DNA from: Allobrachymonas sp.
GTDB lineage: Bacteria; Pseudomonadota; Gammaproteobacteria; Burkholderiales; Burkholderiaceae_C
Length of the DNA: 64,000 nt
Direction of reading: 5' to 3'
Assembly: GCA_030529505.1 (NCBI GenBank)
Contig: JAUMWT010000002.1
Coordinates: forward strand, 87,225 to 151,224
How positions within the stretch are numbered: the stretch's first letter is position 1; each line of letters starts with the position of its first letter. This document shows positions 27,877-36,687 of this stretch, piece after piece. The translations under genes and the position numbers were made by a program. A model generated the notes under the pieces. That model did not search any database, was not told where the DNA came from, and saw nothing but the letters and a program-made list of their open reading frames with translations.

Positions 27877-30800
27877 GCAAGAACGACGCGGCTCATCCAG
27901 TCAGCCCGATTGATCACCCCGACCGGGCTGGGGATCCTGAATCGGGCGGCGCACAGACAAAAGCCAGCGGGCATGTCCGTGCCCAGCACGCACCGGCGGT
28001 TGTTGTCCAATCCGTCTCTCACCGCTACGGGCCAACACAGGCGCTGGATGCGGTGTCACTCACCATTCCGCGCGGGGGCACGGTGGGCCTGATCGGGCCA
28101 GATGGCGTGGGCAAATCCACGCTGCTGGGCCTGATCGCGGGCGTGCGCCGCATTCAGACCGGAACGGTTGAAGTGCTGGGCGGCGATATGGCCAACAAGC
28201 GGGTGCGCCAGCAGCTGTCGCACCGCATCGCCTACATGCCGCAAGGGCTGGGCAAGAATCTGTACCCGACGCTGAGCGTGCACGAAAACGTGGATTTTCA
28301 CGCGCGCCTGTTCGGTTTGAAGGCGCGTGAGCGCAAGGCGCGCATCCGGCACTTGCTCGCCGCCACGGGGCTGGCACCGTTTGCCGGGCGGGCAGCGGGC
28401 AAGCTCTCGGGCGGCATGAAGCAAAAACTCAGCCTGTGCTGCGCGCTGGTGCACTCGCCCGATTTGCTGATTCTGGATGAGCCCACCACGGGCGTGGACC
28501 CGCTCTCGCGCCGCCAGTTCTGGGCGTTGGTGCGCAGCCTGCGCGCGCAAACCGCGCAGATGACAGTGATTGTTGCCACCGCCTACATCGACGAGGCCGA
28601 GCAGTTCGAGCGCTTGCTGGCCATGGACGATGGCAAGCTGCTCGTCAACCAGCCCACGCAAGCGGTGCTGGCGCAGTACCAAGCTGCCAGTCTGGAAGAG
28701 GCCTACATCCAGATGCTGCCGCCCGAAAAACGCCAGGGCGTGGGCCACCTGGAAATCACGCCCTTTGTGCCCGACCCGCAATCGCCGCCCGCGATCGAAG
28801 CGCACGGGCTGACCAAACGCTTTGGCCGCTTCACGGCGGTGGACCATGTGAGCTTTCGCATCGAAAAGGGCGAGATCTTTGGCTTCCTCGGCGCCAATGG
28901 CTGCGGCAAATCCACCACCATGAAAATGCTCACGGGCCTGCTCGATGCGAGCGCGGGCAGCGCTCAATTGCTGGGCCGCCCCGTGGATGCCAGTGACAGG
29001 AGCAGCCGCCTGCGCGTGGGCTATATGTCGCAGGCGTTTTCGCTGTACGAAGAGCTGAGCGTGCGCCAGAACCTGCAATTGCATGCACGGCTGTACCAAA
29101 TGGGCGCGGCCGGTGCGCAAGCCGTGCGCGATGCGCTGGTGCAGTTTGACCTGGAGCATGTGGCCGACACCAAGCCCGAAGCCCTGCCACTGGGCATGCG
29201 CCAGCGCTTGCAACTGGCAGCGGCCTGTCTGCACCGGCCCGAGGTGCTGATTCTGGACGAGCCTACCTCGGGTGTGGACCCTGCCGCGCGCGACTTGTTC
29301 TGGCGCATCTTGGTGCGGCTGTCGCGGCAAGATCGCATGACCATTTTCGTTTCCACCCACTTCATGAACGAGGTGGAACGTTGCGACCGCATGTCGCTGA
29401 TGAACCGCGGGCGCGTGCTGGTGATGGGCACGCCAGCCGAAGTGCTGGCCCAAAGCGGGCAGCCCAATACCGAAGAAGCCTTCATCCACTTCTTGCAGCA
29501 AGATGCCGCGCGCGAGGCCGCCGAACTGAGAGCCGATATGCAGGCCGAGATGGCGGGCGAGACGGTGTACGCCAGAGCGGATGAAGCTGCAAAGGAAAGA
29601 ACGATCGACGCAGGCGCTGAGCGACCGGAGCGTGTAGCAGCTGCCGCGAGTAATAAGCCAGGCGCAGCGGATGCAGCAGAAGCAGCAGAAGCGGCGGGTA
29701 CCGAAACTGTGCGTGATGATGAAGCCCAGGCATCAACAGCCATGCATGCGCCGCCTGAAGCACAGCCCGAAACAGTGCCCAACGCCATGTCTGCTGTTGC
29801 GGTTTGCGCTTCTGCCTCTTTGTGCACGCGGGCTGCGACTGCCCGCAAGCACAGCCTGCGTGATCGTTTGGGCACGGTCTGGACCTTTGCCCGGCGCGAA
29901 ACCAAGGAGTTGCTGCGCGATCCCATCCGTCTGTTCTTTGCCGTGATGGGGCCAGTCATCATGCTCGCAGCCGTGGGCTGGAGCATTTCTTACGACGTGA
30001 GCCATCTGCGTTTCAGCCTGCTGGATCGCGACCAAAGCGCGGAAAGCCGCCGTCTGGCCGAATCGTTTCGCGGCTCGGCCTATTTTGTGGAAGGTCCGCC
30101 CGTGGCATCGCAGGCCGAAGCCGAGGCTGCCTTGCAAGGTCGGCAGGCCGATCTGGTGCTGGACATCGCTCCCGGCTTTGGCCGCGATGTGGCCCTGGGC
30201 CGCCAGCCGCTGCTGGCGATCTACATCGATGGCACCGATCCTTTCAACGCCAACACCGCTGCAGGCTATGCCACGGCCTTGCTGGAAGGCTACAAGCGCG
30301 AGTTGCTGGCCGAGCGCGGCATCGAGCTGCCCACGCTGGCGGCGCTGGAGTCGCGCTTCATGTACAACCCCGACTTCAAAAGCACCCACGGCGTGGTGCC
30401 CAATATCCTGGTGCTGGTGCTGGTGATGATTCCGGCCATCATGACGGCGCTGTCGGTTGTGCGCGAGCGCGAAATCGGCTCCATCGCTAATCTGTACGCC
30501 TCGCCCGCCTCGGTGGCGCAATACCTGCTGGGCAAGCAACTGCCCTATCTGGCGATGGGGCTGCTCAACTTCGTGATGTTGAGCGCGATGGTGGTGCTCT
30601 GGTTCGGCGTGCCGCTCAAGGGGTCTTTCTTGGCGCTGCTGCTGGGCGCGCTGCTGCTGGTGGGGGCCTCCACCGGGCTGGGGCTCTTGGTGTCCTCATT
30701 CACGCGATCGCAAACGGCCGCCTTCTTCATCGCCGCGCTGGGCACCATGATTCCCACGCTCAACTTCTCCGGCATCATCCATCCGCTCTCGAGCATGGAA

Positions 30801-30980
30801 GGCAGCGCCTACGCGATTGGTGTGGGTTTTCCGGCCTCGTGGTTTCAGCGCATCAGCAGCGGCGGCTTTGCCAAAGGGCTGGGCCTGGGCGACTTTGTGG
30901 CCGAATACGCCATGCTGGCGCTGTTTGGCCTGCTGTATCTGGGGCTGGCATCGCTGCTGCTGAAAAAACAGGAGAAGTAG
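27861..30980 (+). CDS. ABC exporter: two ATPase domains fused to an ABC-2 permease (YbhF-YbhS type)
   Basis: Up to 1039 aa. NBD1: Walker A GPDGVGKST near residue 81, signature LSGGMKQKLSL, Walker B LLILDEPTTGVDPLSRRQ. NBD2: GANGCGKST near 346, signature LPLGMRQRLQL (degenerate), Walker B LILDEPTSGVDPAARD. Residues about 545-670 are an acidic Ala/Glu-rich linker. From TVWTFARRETKELLRDPIRL on, the sequence is an ABC-2 transmembrane domain with six helices and a large periplasmic loop. In E. coli these are separate YbhF and YbhS. A GTG at 27873, spaced better from GGAGGATGGAG and overlapping the previous stop, may be the true start (1035 aa). A damaged copy of codons for NBD1 lies at 61.9-62.4 kb. 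Confidence 0.9.
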   Translation: MECRVSKNDAAHPVSPIDHPDRAGDPESGGAQTKASGHVRAQHAPAVVVQSVSHRYGPTQALDAVSLTIPRGGTVGLIGPDGVGKSTLLGLIAGVRRIQTGTVEVLGGDMANKRVRQQLSHRIAYMPQGLGKNLYPTLSVHENVDFHARLFGLKARERKARIRHLLAATGLAPFAGRAAGKLSGGMKQKLSLCCALVHSPDLLILDEPTTGVDPLSRRQFWALVRSLRAQTAQMTVIVATAYIDEAEQFERLLAMDDGKLLVNQPTQAVLAQYQAASLEEAYIQMLPPEKRQGVGHLEITPFVPDPQSPPAIEAHGLTKRFGRFTAVDHVSFRIEKGEIFGFLGANGCGKSTTMKMLTGLLDASAGSAQLLGRPVDASDRSSRLRVGYMSQAFSLYEELSVRQNLQLHARLYQMGAAGAQAVRDALVQFDLEHVADTKPEALPLGMRQRLQLAAACLHRPEVLILDEPTSGVDPAARDLFWRILVRLSRQDRMTIFVSTHFMNEVERCDRMSLMNRGRVLVMGTPAEVLAQSGQPNTEEAFIHFLQQDAAREAAELRADMQAEMAGETVYARADEAAKERTIDAGAERPERVAAAASNKPGAADAAEAAEAAGTETVRDDEAQASTAMHAPPEAQPETVPNAMSAVAVCASASLCTRAATARKHSLRDRLGTVWTFARRETKELLRDPIRLFFAVMGPVIMLAAVGWSISYDVSHLRFSLLDRDQSAESRRLAESFRGSAYFVEGPPVASQAEAEAALQGRQADLVLDIAPGFGRDVALGRQPLLAIYIDGTDPFNANTAAGYATALLEGYKRELLAERGIELPTLAALESRFMYNPDFKSTHGVVPNILVLVLVMIPAIMTALSVVREREIGSIANLYASPASVAQYLLGKQLPYLAMGLLNFVMLSAMVVLWFGVPLKGSFLALLLGALLLVGASTGLGLLVSSFTRSQTAAFFIAALGTMIPTLNFSGIIHPLSSMEGSAYAIGVGFPASWFQRISSGGFAKGLGLGDFVAEYAMLALFGLLYLGLASLLLKKQEK

Positions 30981-31096
30981 TCGTGAGCCAAGCACCATGT
31001 AGCGCAAGCCAAGCAGGCCCGGCCAAACGCCCAGGCCAGCCGCCGCAGGTTCTGCCAAGCCCTGATTGGACGAGGCCCATTGAACAAGGAAAGCCC

Positions 31097-31789
31097 ATGA
31101 AACATCCGATTGAAATCTACCGGGGCGCCGATGGCCAGGCGCAAGTGGAAGTGCGCTTCGGGCAGGAGACGGTGTGGCTGAGCCTGCAACAAATGGCCGA
31201 CCTCTTCGGGCGCGACAAATCCGTCATCTCCCGCCACTTGAAAAACATCTTTGCCGAAGGCGAATTGGAGCGAGATTCAGTTGTTGCAAAAAATGCAACA
31301 GTTCAAATGGAAGGCAAGCGGCAGGTGAGTCGTGAAATCGAGTACTACAACCTGGATGCCATCCTTTCCGTCGGCTATCGCGTCAACTCCAAGGCGGGTA
31401 CCCAATTCCGCATCTGGGCCACTGCCCGCCTCAAAGACTATTTGTTGAAGGGCTATGCCCTCAACCACCAGCGTTTGCAGCAAAACGCGGCCGAGCTGGC
31501 GCAGAGCGTGTTTGGTGAAGCGGCCTACCCCAGCGTGGAAAGCAAGGCCGCGCATCTACTGTATTTCGTGGTCAAGAACCACCCCTTCACCGATGGCAAC
31601 AAGCGCAGCGGCGCCTTCTTGTTTGTCGACTTTCTGAATCGCAACGGCCGCTTGCTCAATGCCTGCGGCCAACCCATCATCAACGATACCGGTCTGGCTG
31701 CTCTCACCCTGCTGGTGGCCGAGTCCGACCCGCAGCAAAAAGAAGTGCTGATTCGCCTGGTGATGCACATGCTGCATCGCCCGGATTGA
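31097..31789 (+). CDS. RhuM-family protein with truncated Fic/Doc motif
   Basis: 230 aa. The N-terminal two thirds (MKHPIEIYRGADGQAQVEVRF, VWLSLQQMADLFGRDKSVISRHLKNIF, YYNLDAILSVGYRVNSKAGTQFRIWATARLKDYLLKGYALN) is the RhuM domain. The C-terminus carries KNHPFTDGNKRSGAFLFVDFL, the Fic/Doc-type HPFxDGNKR motif. RhuM-Fic proteins are usually about 330 aa; here roughly 100 residues between RLQQNAAEL and FGEAAYPSVESKAA seem absent, so the Fic fold may be incomplete. It sits between the two permease genes of an efflux operon, which it interrupts. Family function is not settled (virulence or toxin-like, AMP-transfer). The start at 31097 follows AAGGA. Confidence 0.82.
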   Translation: MKHPIEIYRGADGQAQVEVRFGQETVWLSLQQMADLFGRDKSVISRHLKNIFAEGELERDSVVAKNATVQMEGKRQVSREIEYYNLDAILSVGYRVNSKAGTQFRIWATARLKDYLLKGYALNHQRLQQNAAELAQSVFGEAAYPSVESKAAHLLYFVVKNHPFTDGNKRSGAFLFVDFLNRNGRLLNACGQPIINDTGLAALTLLVAESDPQQKEVLIRLVMHMLHRPD

Positions 31790-31838
31790 GGCCACTTTCC
31801 CACTCGCCCAAGTGTGAAACAACTGCGAAAGATCCGCC

Positions 31839-32966
31839 ATGCGTAGCCTGCACAACATCCTGGCCTTGAGCGCCAAAGAACTGCGCAGCCTGTTGGGCGA
31901 TACGGTGCTGCTCGTGCTGATCGTGTTTGCCTTCACCGGTCTGGTGTGTTCGGCCGCCACGGGCGTGAGCCGCGACGTGCACAACGCCCCGGTGGGCGTG
32001 GTGGATCTGGATCAATCGCCGCTGAGCCGCCAGATGGTGGCGGCCTTGCAGCCACCGCATTTTCAAAAGCCTGTGCCGGTTCAGCGCGAAGAAGTCGATG
32101 CGCTGATGGACAAGGGCCAGATGCTGTTCGTGATCGAATTTCCCCCCCACTTTCAGCGCGATGTGGAACTGGGCCGCGCGCCGCAAGTGCAACTGTTGGC
32201 CGATGCCACCACCATTGCGCAGGCGGGGCAGGGGCAGGTTTATATCGGGCGCATTTTTCAGAACGAGATCGTCGATTTCTTGCAGAAAAAGCGTCTCATC
32301 GAAAGCCTCACGCCCGTGAGGCCGGTCATCAAGCTGCAGTTCAACCCCAATGGCAACGATGTGTGGCCGATGGCCATCATGGAGGTGGACAACATGATCG
32401 CCATGATCACGCTCGTGCTGGTGGGCGCGGCCGTGATTCGCGAGCGCGAGCGCGGCACCATCGAGCACTTGCTGGTCATGCCCGTGGGCGCGTTCGAGAT
32501 CGTGCTGGCCAAAATCCTGGCCAACGGCCTGGTGATTTGCACGGTGGCGCTGCTGTCCATGCGCTTCATGGTCGGCGGCCTGCTGGGCGTGCCGCTGGCC
32601 GGTTCGCTGGGGCTGTTTGCGCTGGGCGCGGCCGTGTTCATGTTTGCCATGGCGGCGCTGGCCATCATGCTGGCAACACTGGCGCCCACCATGCCGCAGT
32701 ACAGCTTGCTGATGATGCCCGTGTACATCATCGCGCTGATGTTTTCGGGCTCGTCTTCGCCGCGCAGCAACATGCCTGCTGCGGCGCAATGGATCAGCGA
32801 ATACTGGCCCACCACGCAGTTCGTGTCGCTGGCGCAAAGCGTGCTGCTGCGCGGTGCGGGCATCGACGTGGTGTGGCCGCAACTGGCCGTGATGGCCGCC
32901 ACCGGCCTGCTGTTTCTGGGCTATGCCCTGTTCCGCTTCAGAAAGATGCTGGAGCAGCAGGGTTAG
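31839..32966 (+). CDS. ABC-2 type permease (YbhR-like)
   Basis: 375 aa. N-terminal helix then a periplasmic domain (VHNAPVGVVDLDQSPLSRQMVAAL...FVIEFPPHFQRDVELGR), then five C-terminal helices from about residue 180 with VIRERERGTIEHLLVMPVGAFEIVLAKILANGLV, the ABC-2 permease hallmark. It should pair with the permease part of the ATPase fusion to form the exporter channel. It is separated from that gene by the RhuM-Fic gene. Confidence 0.92.
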   Translation: MRSLHNILALSAKELRSLLGDTVLLVLIVFAFTGLVCSAATGVSRDVHNAPVGVVDLDQSPLSRQMVAALQPPHFQKPVPVQREEVDALMDKGQMLFVIEFPPHFQRDVELGRAPQVQLLADATTIAQAGQGQVYIGRIFQNEIVDFLQKKRLIESLTPVRPVIKLQFNPNGNDVWPMAIMEVDNMIAMITLVLVGAAVIRERERGTIEHLLVMPVGAFEIVLAKILANGLVICTVALLSMRFMVGGLLGVPLAGSLGLFALGAAVFMFAMAALAIMLATLAPTMPQYSLLMMPVYIIALMFSGSSSPRSNMPAAAQWISEYWPTTQFVSLAQSVLLRGAGIDVVWPQLAVMAATGLLFLGYALFRFRKMLEQQG

Positions 32967-33073
32967 CCCTGTTGGGCGAATGGCGCCATCGTGTTCACAA
33001 TGCGTGTGAGCCAGTACGCATCGCCCGCTTTGCCGTGGACGCGCCGCCTGCCACCCCAACCCGGAGAACCCGC

Positions 33074-33475
33074 ATGCCCCCAGCCTCAGCTTATCCACCT
33101 GCCATTGATCCCCATCGGGTCGGCGAATACGATGCCCATTGCTTTTCGGGTGGCGGCTATTTTTACGATGAAGTGCTGGAATACCGCGTGTGGTGCCACC
33201 CCGAACGCGGCGCGCCAGACGAGGCGGAGGGCAGCGACTATTTCTACGCCTTTGCCACTTACGAAGAGGCGCTGGCGTTTGCTGAGCAAACCGCAGGCGC
33301 AGAAGAGCCCGTGGTGCTGGTGCGGCAGCACGAATACATCAACGAGCCGCAGCCCGGCGTCTATCAACACTGCCGCAGCGTGCGCATCACCGAATGGCTG
33401 CCGCAATGGTTGGCAGGCGGAAAACGTGCAGCCAACAGCATTGCCCACTTTTTGCAAACCCAGCAACAGCCATGA
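33074..33475 (+). CDS. Conserved hypothetical protein
   Basis: 133 aa, soluble, acidic and aromatic-rich: EYDAHCFSGGGYFYDEVLEYRVWCHPERGA, DYFYAFATYEEALAFAEQTAGAEEPVVLVRQHEYINEP, then RITEWLPQWL. This pattern is familiar from proteins often labelled acetyltransferase in Proteobacteria, but no GNAT motif is visible, so I leave the function open. ATG at 33074 chosen; the stop overlaps a possible small gene (ATGA). Confidence 0.72.
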   Translation: MPPASAYPPAIDPHRVGEYDAHCFSGGGYFYDEVLEYRVWCHPERGAPDEAEGSDYFYAFATYEEALAFAEQTAGAEEPVVLVRQHEYINEPQPGVYQHCRSVRITEWLPQWLAGGKRAANSIAHFLQTQQQP

Positions 33476-33597
33476 CATCACCTGTGAACCTGCACGATTT
33501 GCCCGATCCGCAACAGCACCTGCCTGAGACGGCAGCCGGGCGTGCAAGCACAGGATGGCTGGATCTGGAAAGCAGGCAGGCCACCATTGATTCATGA
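33472..33597 (+). CDS. Possible small protein
   Basis: 41 codons, MTSPVNLHDLPDPQQHLPETAAG..., beginning in an ATGA overlap with the preceding gene. No motif is recognised. The coupling geometry is the only support; it may be untranslated. Confidence 0.25.
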   Translation: MTSPVNLHDLPDPQQHLPETAAGRASTGWLDLESRQATIDS

Positions 33598-33646
33598 CCG
33601 ACATGGAACCCATTCCGCCTTTAAAAACCAAAGGAGGAAGTCAAAG

Positions 33647-33973
33647 ATGAAAACCATTTATTTCTTGTTGTGCATCGCGGGCACTGTGCTGCCCTTGAGC
33701 CAATTCGTGCCATGGCTGGCAGCACATGGCTTGAATGCGCCACTGATGGTGCAGCAGATCGCCGCATCGCCCCTGTCGGCCTTTGCCTGGCTGGATGTGC
33801 TGGTATCCGCGCTGGCCGTGATCGCTTTTGTGCTTTACGAGGGGCGGCGTTTGCGCATGCCCCGCGCCTGGCTGGCGCTGCTGGGCCTGTGCGTGGGCGT
33901 GTCGCTGGCCTTGCCCCTGTTTTTGTGGATGCGCGAACGGCATGAGCAACGTCGGCCACACGGTGCCGTTTGA
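33647..33973 (+). CDS. DUF2834 membrane protein
   Basis: 108 aa, three hydrophobic helices. MKTIYFLLCIAGTVLPLSQFVPWLAAHGLNAPLMVQQIAASPLSAFAWLDVLVSALAVIAFVLYEGRRL matches the DUF2834 pattern (GTVLPxxxFxPWL, DVLVSAL, FxxxEGRR, LPLFLWMRE). Function unknown. A strong AGGAGG site lies 9 bp before the ATG. Confidence 0.85.
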   Translation: MKTIYFLLCIAGTVLPLSQFVPWLAAHGLNAPLMVQQIAASPLSAFAWLDVLVSALAVIAFVLYEGRRLRMPRAWLALLGLCVGVSLALPLFLWMRERHEQRRPHGAV

Positions 33974-34051
33974 AGTGCGCGCCATCGTGCTGATGGATGA
34001 AATGCGACCGTTGAACAAGGCTGTATAAACCGATCAAGGAGCAACACCACC

Positions 34052-34705
34052 ATGCACGCCGATGAACTGCTGGCCGAACTGAAGCGCCACGCTAACCCCG
34101 AACGTGCCGCGCCCATGGCGGCTTACATGAAGCATCGTTTCGACTACCTGGGCATTGCCAAGCCACAGTTGGCCAAAATTTGCAAACCGTTTCTTAAAAA
34201 TGCGGTGGCGGAGCAGGTGGACTGGCGATTCATCAAGCAATGCTGGGCCAGCCCCTGGCGCGAGATGCAATACGCAGCGCTGCAATATCTGCAAGCAGTG
34301 CAGAAAAAGCTCACGCCGAAAGACATTCCGCGCCTGCAAAGGCTCATCAGCGAAAAATCGTGGTGGGATACGGCGGATTGCCTCGACCGCATCGTGGGCG
34401 GCATCGCACTGGCCTATCCTGAAGTAAATGCAACATTGCTCACCTGGAGCCAGAGCGACAACCTCTGGCTGCGACGCGTGGCGATTGATCACCAACTGCT
34501 GCGCAAAGCGCAGACCGATACAGATCTGCTGGAGCAAATCCTCTGCAACAACCTGGGGCAGAGCGAGTTTTTCATCAATAAAGTCATTGGCTGGGCGCTG
34601 CGCGACTACAGCAAAACCAGTCCGCAATGGGTGCGCACGTTTATCGACAAGCACTGCAGCCGCATGGCCAAACTCAGCGTCCGTGAGGCCAGCAAATACC
34701 TTTGA
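34052..34705 (+). CDS. DNA alkylation repair enzyme, AlkD-like
   Basis: 217 aa of HEAT-like helical repeats. MAAYMKHRFDYLGIAKPQLAKICKPFLK, KSWWDTADCLDRIVGG and FFINKVIGWALRDYSKTSPQWVRTFIDKH match the AlkD family, which releases 3- and 7-alkylated purines. The WWDT-D motif contains the Trp and Asp that line the DNA-binding cleft. RBS AAGGAG precedes the start. No SOS or Ada box is seen upstream. Confidence 0.88.
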   Translation: MHADELLAELKRHANPERAAPMAAYMKHRFDYLGIAKPQLAKICKPFLKNAVAEQVDWRFIKQCWASPWREMQYAALQYLQAVQKKLTPKDIPRLQRLISEKSWWDTADCLDRIVGGIALAYPEVNATLLTWSQSDNLWLRRVAIDHQLLRKAQTDTDLLEQILCNNLGQSEFFINKVIGWALRDYSKTSPQWVRTFIDKHCSRMAKLSVREASKYL

Positions 34706-34740
34706 ACGGGTGCGGAGCTGCCAGCCTGTTCACGCCTTGT

Positions 34741-35136
34741 TCAGGGCTGTGCTTCGGCCTGTTGCTGGGCAAACACTTCTTTGGCAACGAACACGGCGTT
34801 CAGCACCTTGGGAAAGCCCAGATACGGCACGCAGTGGATGAAGGTTTCGATGATCTGCTCGCGGCTCAGGCCCACATTCAGTGCGGCATGGATGTGCACA
34901 TGCAGCTGTTTTTCGCAGCTGCCCTGTGCAGCCAAGGCCGCCAGCGTGATCAGTTCGCGCTGTTGCAAATCCAGATGCGGGCGCATGTAAATCTCGCCAA
35001 AGGCAAAGCCGATGATGTATTGCCCCAAGTCGGGCGCCACATCGGCCAGGGCCTGCATCACTTTGTCGCCCTGCTCGCCGTCGATTTCGTTCAGCTTGGT
35101 CAAGCCGCGTTGCAAGAGCTGGTGATCGTTCAGCAT
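34741..35136 (-). CDS. Carboxymuconolactone decarboxylase (CMD) family protein
   Basis: 131 aa. Core LVTLAALAAQGSCEKQLHVHIHAALNVGLSREQIIETFIHCVPYLGFPKVLNAV-type sequence is the CMD/AhpD fold; the AhpD CxxC is not present (GSCEKQLHVH has one Cys). Such proteins in this context are often redox or aldehyde-stress related. It is divergent from a MerR-family regulator with a shared operator, so that regulator very likely controls it. The start at 35136 follows GGAGAG; upstream extension to 35217 would cross the operator. Confidence 0.87.
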   Translation of the reverse strand: MLNDHQLLQRGLTKLNEIDGEQGDKVMQALADVAPDLGQYIIGFAFGEIYMRPHLDLQQRELITLAALAAQGSCEKQLHVHIHAALNVGLSREQIIETFIHCVPYLGFPKVLNAVFVAKEVFAQQQAEAQP

Positions 35137-35181
35137 GGTTCTCTCCTTGCGTGTTGAAAAAACAATGCGCACAATGCTAGA

Positions 35182-35201
35182 ACTTAGAGTGCACTCCAAG
35201 T
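35182..35201. promoter_or_regulatory. MerR-type operator between the CMD and MerR genes
   Basis: Inverted repeat with halves ACTTAGAGTG and CACTCCAAGT, nine of ten positions matching, in the 73-bp divergent spacer. The CTTxGAGTxxACTCxAAG form is typical of AdhR/NmlR-type MerR regulators. Confidence 0.7.
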
Positions 35202-35209
35202 CAAGCCCC

Positions 35210-35608
35210 ATGTACAAAATCCAGACCTTTGCCGAGCAGGTTGGTGTGAGCGCAGAGACGCTGCGCTATTATGAAAAACTGGGCCTGTTGCGGCCTGCGC
35301 GCAATGCGGGTGGGCAGCGGGTTTACAGCGATGCCGATGCGGCGTGGGTCGCTTTTTTGCTGCGCCTGAAAGCGACGGACATGCCATTGGAGCAGATTGC
35401 CAAGTATTCGCAGCTGCGCCATGCGGGCGACAGCACCCTGCGCGAGCGCTACGCCCTGCTGCTGGCGCACAGCGATCGCCTGGCCGAGAAGCAGCGGGCG
35501 TTGGCAGAGCACCAAGCCCACCTGGGCAACAAGCTGCGGATTTATCAGCAGATGCTGAATCAACAGCCCGCCCAAAAACGTGCAAAAAACGGCGGCAGAA
35601 AAAAATGA
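35210..35608 (+). CDS. MerR-family transcriptional regulator
   Basis: 132 aa. N-terminal winged helix YKIQTFAEQVGVSAETLRYYEKLGLLRPARNAGGQRVYSDADAAWVAFLLRLKATDMPLEQI, then a coiled-coil dimerisation helix (LAEKQRALAEHQAHLGNKLRIYQQML) and a Lys/Arg-rich tail. No metal-binding Cys is present, which points to the organic/aldehyde-sensing branch rather than metal sensors. Divergent from the CMD gene. Confidence 0.92.
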   Translation: MYKIQTFAEQVGVSAETLRYYEKLGLLRPARNAGGQRVYSDADAAWVAFLLRLKATDMPLEQIAKYSQLRHAGDSTLRERYALLLAHSDRLAEKQRALAEHQAHLGNKLRIYQQMLNQQPAQKRAKNGGRKK

Positions 35609-36078
35609 GGTGTACATCGATTGGCTGCCGAGCAGCATCAGGCGGGGCTGCTGTGAACCGTTTTTTCGTGGCCCCGATGCACGGTGCTGGGTCTGGGGTC
35701 TGTTCACGCTTCTTTGAGCGATGCCTTGCGCTTCAAAAGCGCTACTCGCCAAGGCGACGGGCGCATCGCCATGCGACGCCTGGCCAAGCGGGCAAGGCAG
35801 GCGATGGCCTTTTGAGTACAACCCGGAGGCAAGCGGCTTGCCAGAGCGCTCCTCTTTGTTGTGCTTCTTGCGCGACACACCCGGTCTGCGCTGCCATTGC
35901 ATGCATTTTTCTAGGCCTCGATTGGCACGCTGGCAGGCCGCTTCGCATGATCGAAGGAGCGTGAACAGACCCTGGAGGAGAGTCGGGTGTCAGGTTTTTG
36001 CCGCAGGCTGCGACTACAGCCCTGTCGGCCGGTGCCCAATTAGGTTTTAACCGGCCACATCGCAACAAGGAGATCGAC
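35609..36078. other. Intergenic region holding an inverted-repeat element
   Basis: 470 bp without a credible gene. Most of it is the 277-bp element at 35696-35972. The last 100 bp lead into the thioredoxin-like gene and contain its ribosome binding site AAGGAG. Confidence 0.6.
35696..35972. mobile_element. 277-bp non-coding element with 15-bp perfect terminal inverted repeats
   Basis: Left end GGGTCTGTTCACGCT (35696-35710), right end AGCGTGAACAGACCC (35958-35972), exactly complementary. No transposase is encoded. The CTGTTCACG core is shared with the smaller repeat family in this window, but the interior is different. Looks like a MITE or a deleted insertion sequence; no target-site duplication is obvious. 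Confidence 0.6.
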
Positions 36079-36618
36079 ATGAAAACAAGCCAATGGAAAG
36101 TTCTGTCTTACGTCGCTGCCTTGGCGACTGGGGCCATTCTGTTCTTGCAACCCATACGCTCGGCCGAGGCGGCTTCGCCCACGTCTGCAGCCCTGAACCA
36201 GCTGCAAGACGTGCAGGGCAAGCCGGCCATCACTTACTTGAAGGCGGGCAAGCCCACTTTGGTGAAATTCTGGGCCAGCTGGTGCCCGCAGTGCCTGTCG
36301 GAGCTGGGGCATACCGAGGCCTGGGCGAAAGATGCACGATTCCAGAAAGCCAATCTGGTTACGCTGACTTCGCCGGGGCATTTCGGTGAAAAGAAACAGG
36401 GCGATTTCCAGAAGTGGTATCGCGGCCTGAATTACCCGGCCCTGCCGGTGCTGACGGACGAAGGCGGCGGCATTGCCAAGTCCCTCAAGGTCACGGGCTA
36501 CCCTTCTTGGGCCGTGCTGGATCAAAAGGGCGAGGTGGTGCGCGTGGTCAAAGGCAGCATCAACGAGGCACAAGCCCTGGCCTTGATCGACAACCCCCAG
36601 GCCGATCTGGGGCGCTGA
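36079..36618 (+). CDS. Periplasmic thioredoxin-like protein, truncated duplicate of the MsrAB N-terminal domain
   Basis: 179 aa. Signal-anchor [25 protein letters not shown], then a TlpA/thioredoxin-like fold with the redox motif [14 protein letters not shown]. It is nearly identical to residues 1-180 of the MsrAB encoded next, at DNA level too. In this copy one T is missing relative to the downstream copy (CGC TGA AAA versus CGT TTG AAA), which creates the stop and cuts off the MsrA/MsrB part. The complete redox domain suggests it could still work as a stand-alone electron donor. Confidence 0.85.
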   Translation: MKTSQWKVLSYVAALATGAILFLQPIRSAEAASPTSAALNQLQDVQGKPAITYLKAGKPTLVKFWASWCPQCLSELGHTEAWAKDARFQKANLVTLTSPGHFGEKKQGDFQKWYRGLNYPALPVLTDEGGGIAKSLKVTGYPSWAVLDQKGEVVRVVKGSINEAQALALIDNPQADLGR

Positions 36619-36687
36619 AAACCGTTGTGGCCAGCAGTGCCAAGAAGGCGATTGTTTCGGCCAGCCACATTGCACAAGGAGATCGAC

